Shown piece after piece: positions 63,093 through 64,000 of a DNA stretch of 64,000 bases. The translations under genes were made by a program, and so were the position numbers. This stretch comes from Microbacterium psychrotolerans (GTDB lineage Bacteria; Actinomycetota; Actinomycetes; Actinomycetales; Microbacteriaceae): NCBI RefSeq assembly GCF_031085295.1, contig NZ_JAVFWO010000003.1, positions 558,001-622,000 on the forward strand. The letters run 5' to 3'. Each line of letters begins with the position of its first letter. Position 1 is the first letter of the stretch. The notes beneath the pieces are model-generated. The model searched no databases. It was not told where the DNA came from and saw only the letters and a program-made list of their open reading frames with translations.

Positions 63093-64000
63093 TCAGGAGT
63101 TCACGCGGATGATCTCGCGCTGATACGGCGCCACGACGGTGCCCGAGATGCGGCAGTCCAGCACGAGGAAGGGGCGGGATGCCGCGGGCTCGGCGCTCCA
63201 CGAGGCGAGCCGGTCGAGGTCGCTCAGCGTCCGCACGACGACGCCCTCGGCGCCGACGCCCGCCGCGAGAGCCGCGAAGTCGACCTCGGGGATGAGCATG
63301 GGCTCCTGCGCGAGGCCTTTGAGCCCGTAGAGGTTGACCTCGGCGCCGTACGCGGCGTCGTTCCATACGACCGCGAGGCCCCGGCCGCCCGCGACCCGCA
63401 CCGCCGTCTCGAGGTCGGCCAGCGCCATGAGCCCGCCGCCGTCGCCGGTGGTGAGCACGACCGTGGACGACGGCTTGGCGAGCGCTGCGCCGGGCACCGA
63501 CGGCCAGCCCAGGCCGATCGACTGGAACGCCGTCCCGACCATGATCATCCGGTCGGGGGAGGCGACCGGCCAGTACATGTTCGCCCAGCCGATGAAGTGT
63601 CCGCCATCCGATACCACCACGCGGTCCGCGGGCAGCAGTTCGCCGATCCGCGTCGCCACCGACCGGGGATCGAGCCGTCCGTCGGGCGCTACGCCCTCGC
63701 CGGGGTCGTAGGCACGCAGCGGCATGAGGTCCACCGCCTCGCGCCAGCCGCTCGCGCCGGCGCCGCGCTCGTGCAGTCCGTCCGCGACCGCCCGTGCGAC
63801 CCTCGCCGCATCTCCGCGGATATATCCGCCCACGTGGGGGTGGGTAGCAGCCGGCGCCACATCAACCTGGAACACGCGCGTGCCGGGCGCGAAGAGGTCG
63901 CCGAACCGCATCGTGAACTGGTTGAGCGATGCCCCGAAGACGACCGCGACGTCGGCGTCGCGCACGAGTTCCATCGCGCCCTCGGCGCCGAAGCCTCCGG
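63093..64000 (-). CDS. ThDP-dependent decarboxylase/acetolactate-synthase-like enzyme (truncated by window)
   Basis: About 302 residues of the C-terminal part are visible; the frame stays open past the window end. It contains the end of the central ThDP-enzyme domain (GAMELVRDADVAVVFGASLN) and the pyrophosphate domain with the GDG...N motif (LTTGDGGGLMALADLETAVR ... AVVWNDAAYG). The family includes acetolactate synthase, benzoylformate and phenyl/indolepyruvate decarboxylases; the N-terminal catalytic Glu region is outside the window, so the reaction is undecided. Its place beside the paa genes would fit an aryl-pyruvate route to phenylacetate, but this is only a guess. Confidence 0.8.
   Translation of the reverse strand, partial: GGFGAEGAMELVRDADVAVVFGASLNQFTMRFGDLFAPGTRVFQVDVAPAATHPHVGGYIRGDAARVARAVADGLHERGAGASGWREAVDLMPLRAYDPGEGVAPDGRLDPRSVATRIGELLPADRVVVSDGGHFIGWANMYWPVASPDRMIMVGTAFQSIGLGWPSVPGAALAKPSSTVVLTTGDGGGLMALADLETAVRVAGGRGLAVVWNDAAYGAEVNLYGLKGLAQEPMLIPEVDFAALAAGVGAEGVVVRTLSDLDRLASWSAEPAASRPFLVLDCRISGTVVAPYQREIIRVNS

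Overview
The window is about 64 kb of very GC-rich DNA (strong G/C in third codon positions, GTG and TTG starts, many 4-base ATGA/GTGA gene overlaps). It looks like a chromosomal segment of a high-GC actinobacterium. Gene content (monomeric NADP-isocitrate dehydrogenase, fused Ada/AlkA protein, DUF2568 protein, binding-protein sugar importers without a local ATPase) fits the Microbacteriaceae, most likely Microbacterium or a close relative. I see no rRNA, tRNA, CRISPR array, prophage or transposase gene.

Layout. 3-1801: alkylation repair (C-terminal part of an Ada/AlkA fusion, then ogt). 1802-5915: a heterodimeric ABC exporter behind a long leader that carries a 26-codon leader ORF. 5993-18276: a hemicellulose (galactomannan-type) utilisation locus with a BadF-type sugar kinase, GH113 mannanase, GH2 beta-mannosidase, sugar ABC importer, LacI repressor, GH36 alpha-galactosidase and CE7 acetyl esterase. 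18438-23422: a GNAT acetyltransferase, isocitrate dehydrogenase, and an L,D-transpeptidase with a long acidic cytoplasmic tail. 23643-30068 and 34425-37217: a GlcNAc/chitooligosaccharide system (ROK repressor, importer, ROK kinase, nagB; and nagA with a GH20 hexosaminidase lipoprotein). Between its two halves lie a GlcD-type flavin oxidase, a DUF2568 membrane protein and a membrane-linked ECF sigma factor with a Gly/Asn-repeat tail. 37303-39578: ZTP riboswitch, glyA and folD. 39716-42247: a polar amino-acid ABC importer. 42402-43916: an ECF42-type sigma gene, frameshifted as it stands, with its DGPF partner. 44802-53208: homoprotocatechuate meta-cleavage genes (hpaI, hpaH, hpaD, hpaE, a GntR regulator, an FAH-RraA fusion) and a divergent MHS-type transporter. 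53285-62987: the aerobic phenylacetyl-CoA pathway (TetR regulator, paaF, paaH, paaZ, paaI, paaABCDE, paaG). The window ends inside a ThDP-dependent enzyme.

How the parts work together. The mannan locus should import oligosaccharides, hydrolyse them inside the cell and phosphorylate the product under LacI control. The chitin half should trim chitooligosaccharides outside the membrane, import GlcNAc sugars, phosphorylate, deacetylate and deaminate them to fructose-6-phosphate; similar pseudo-palindromes overlap the ROK-gene promoter and the GH20 start, so one ROK protein may control both. Two adjacent aromatic routes, each with its own repressor and candidate operator, would send phenylacetate and dihydroxyphenylacetate to central metabolism. 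paaK, paaJ and hpaF are not in the window.

The most interesting non-gene signals are an over-represented 7-mer (GGATGCC/GGCATCC) that recurs in coding DNA and in terminator stems, a candidate leader-peptide attenuator, a roughly 100-bp MITE-like element, and a short dispersed repeat that supplies the start of paaD.
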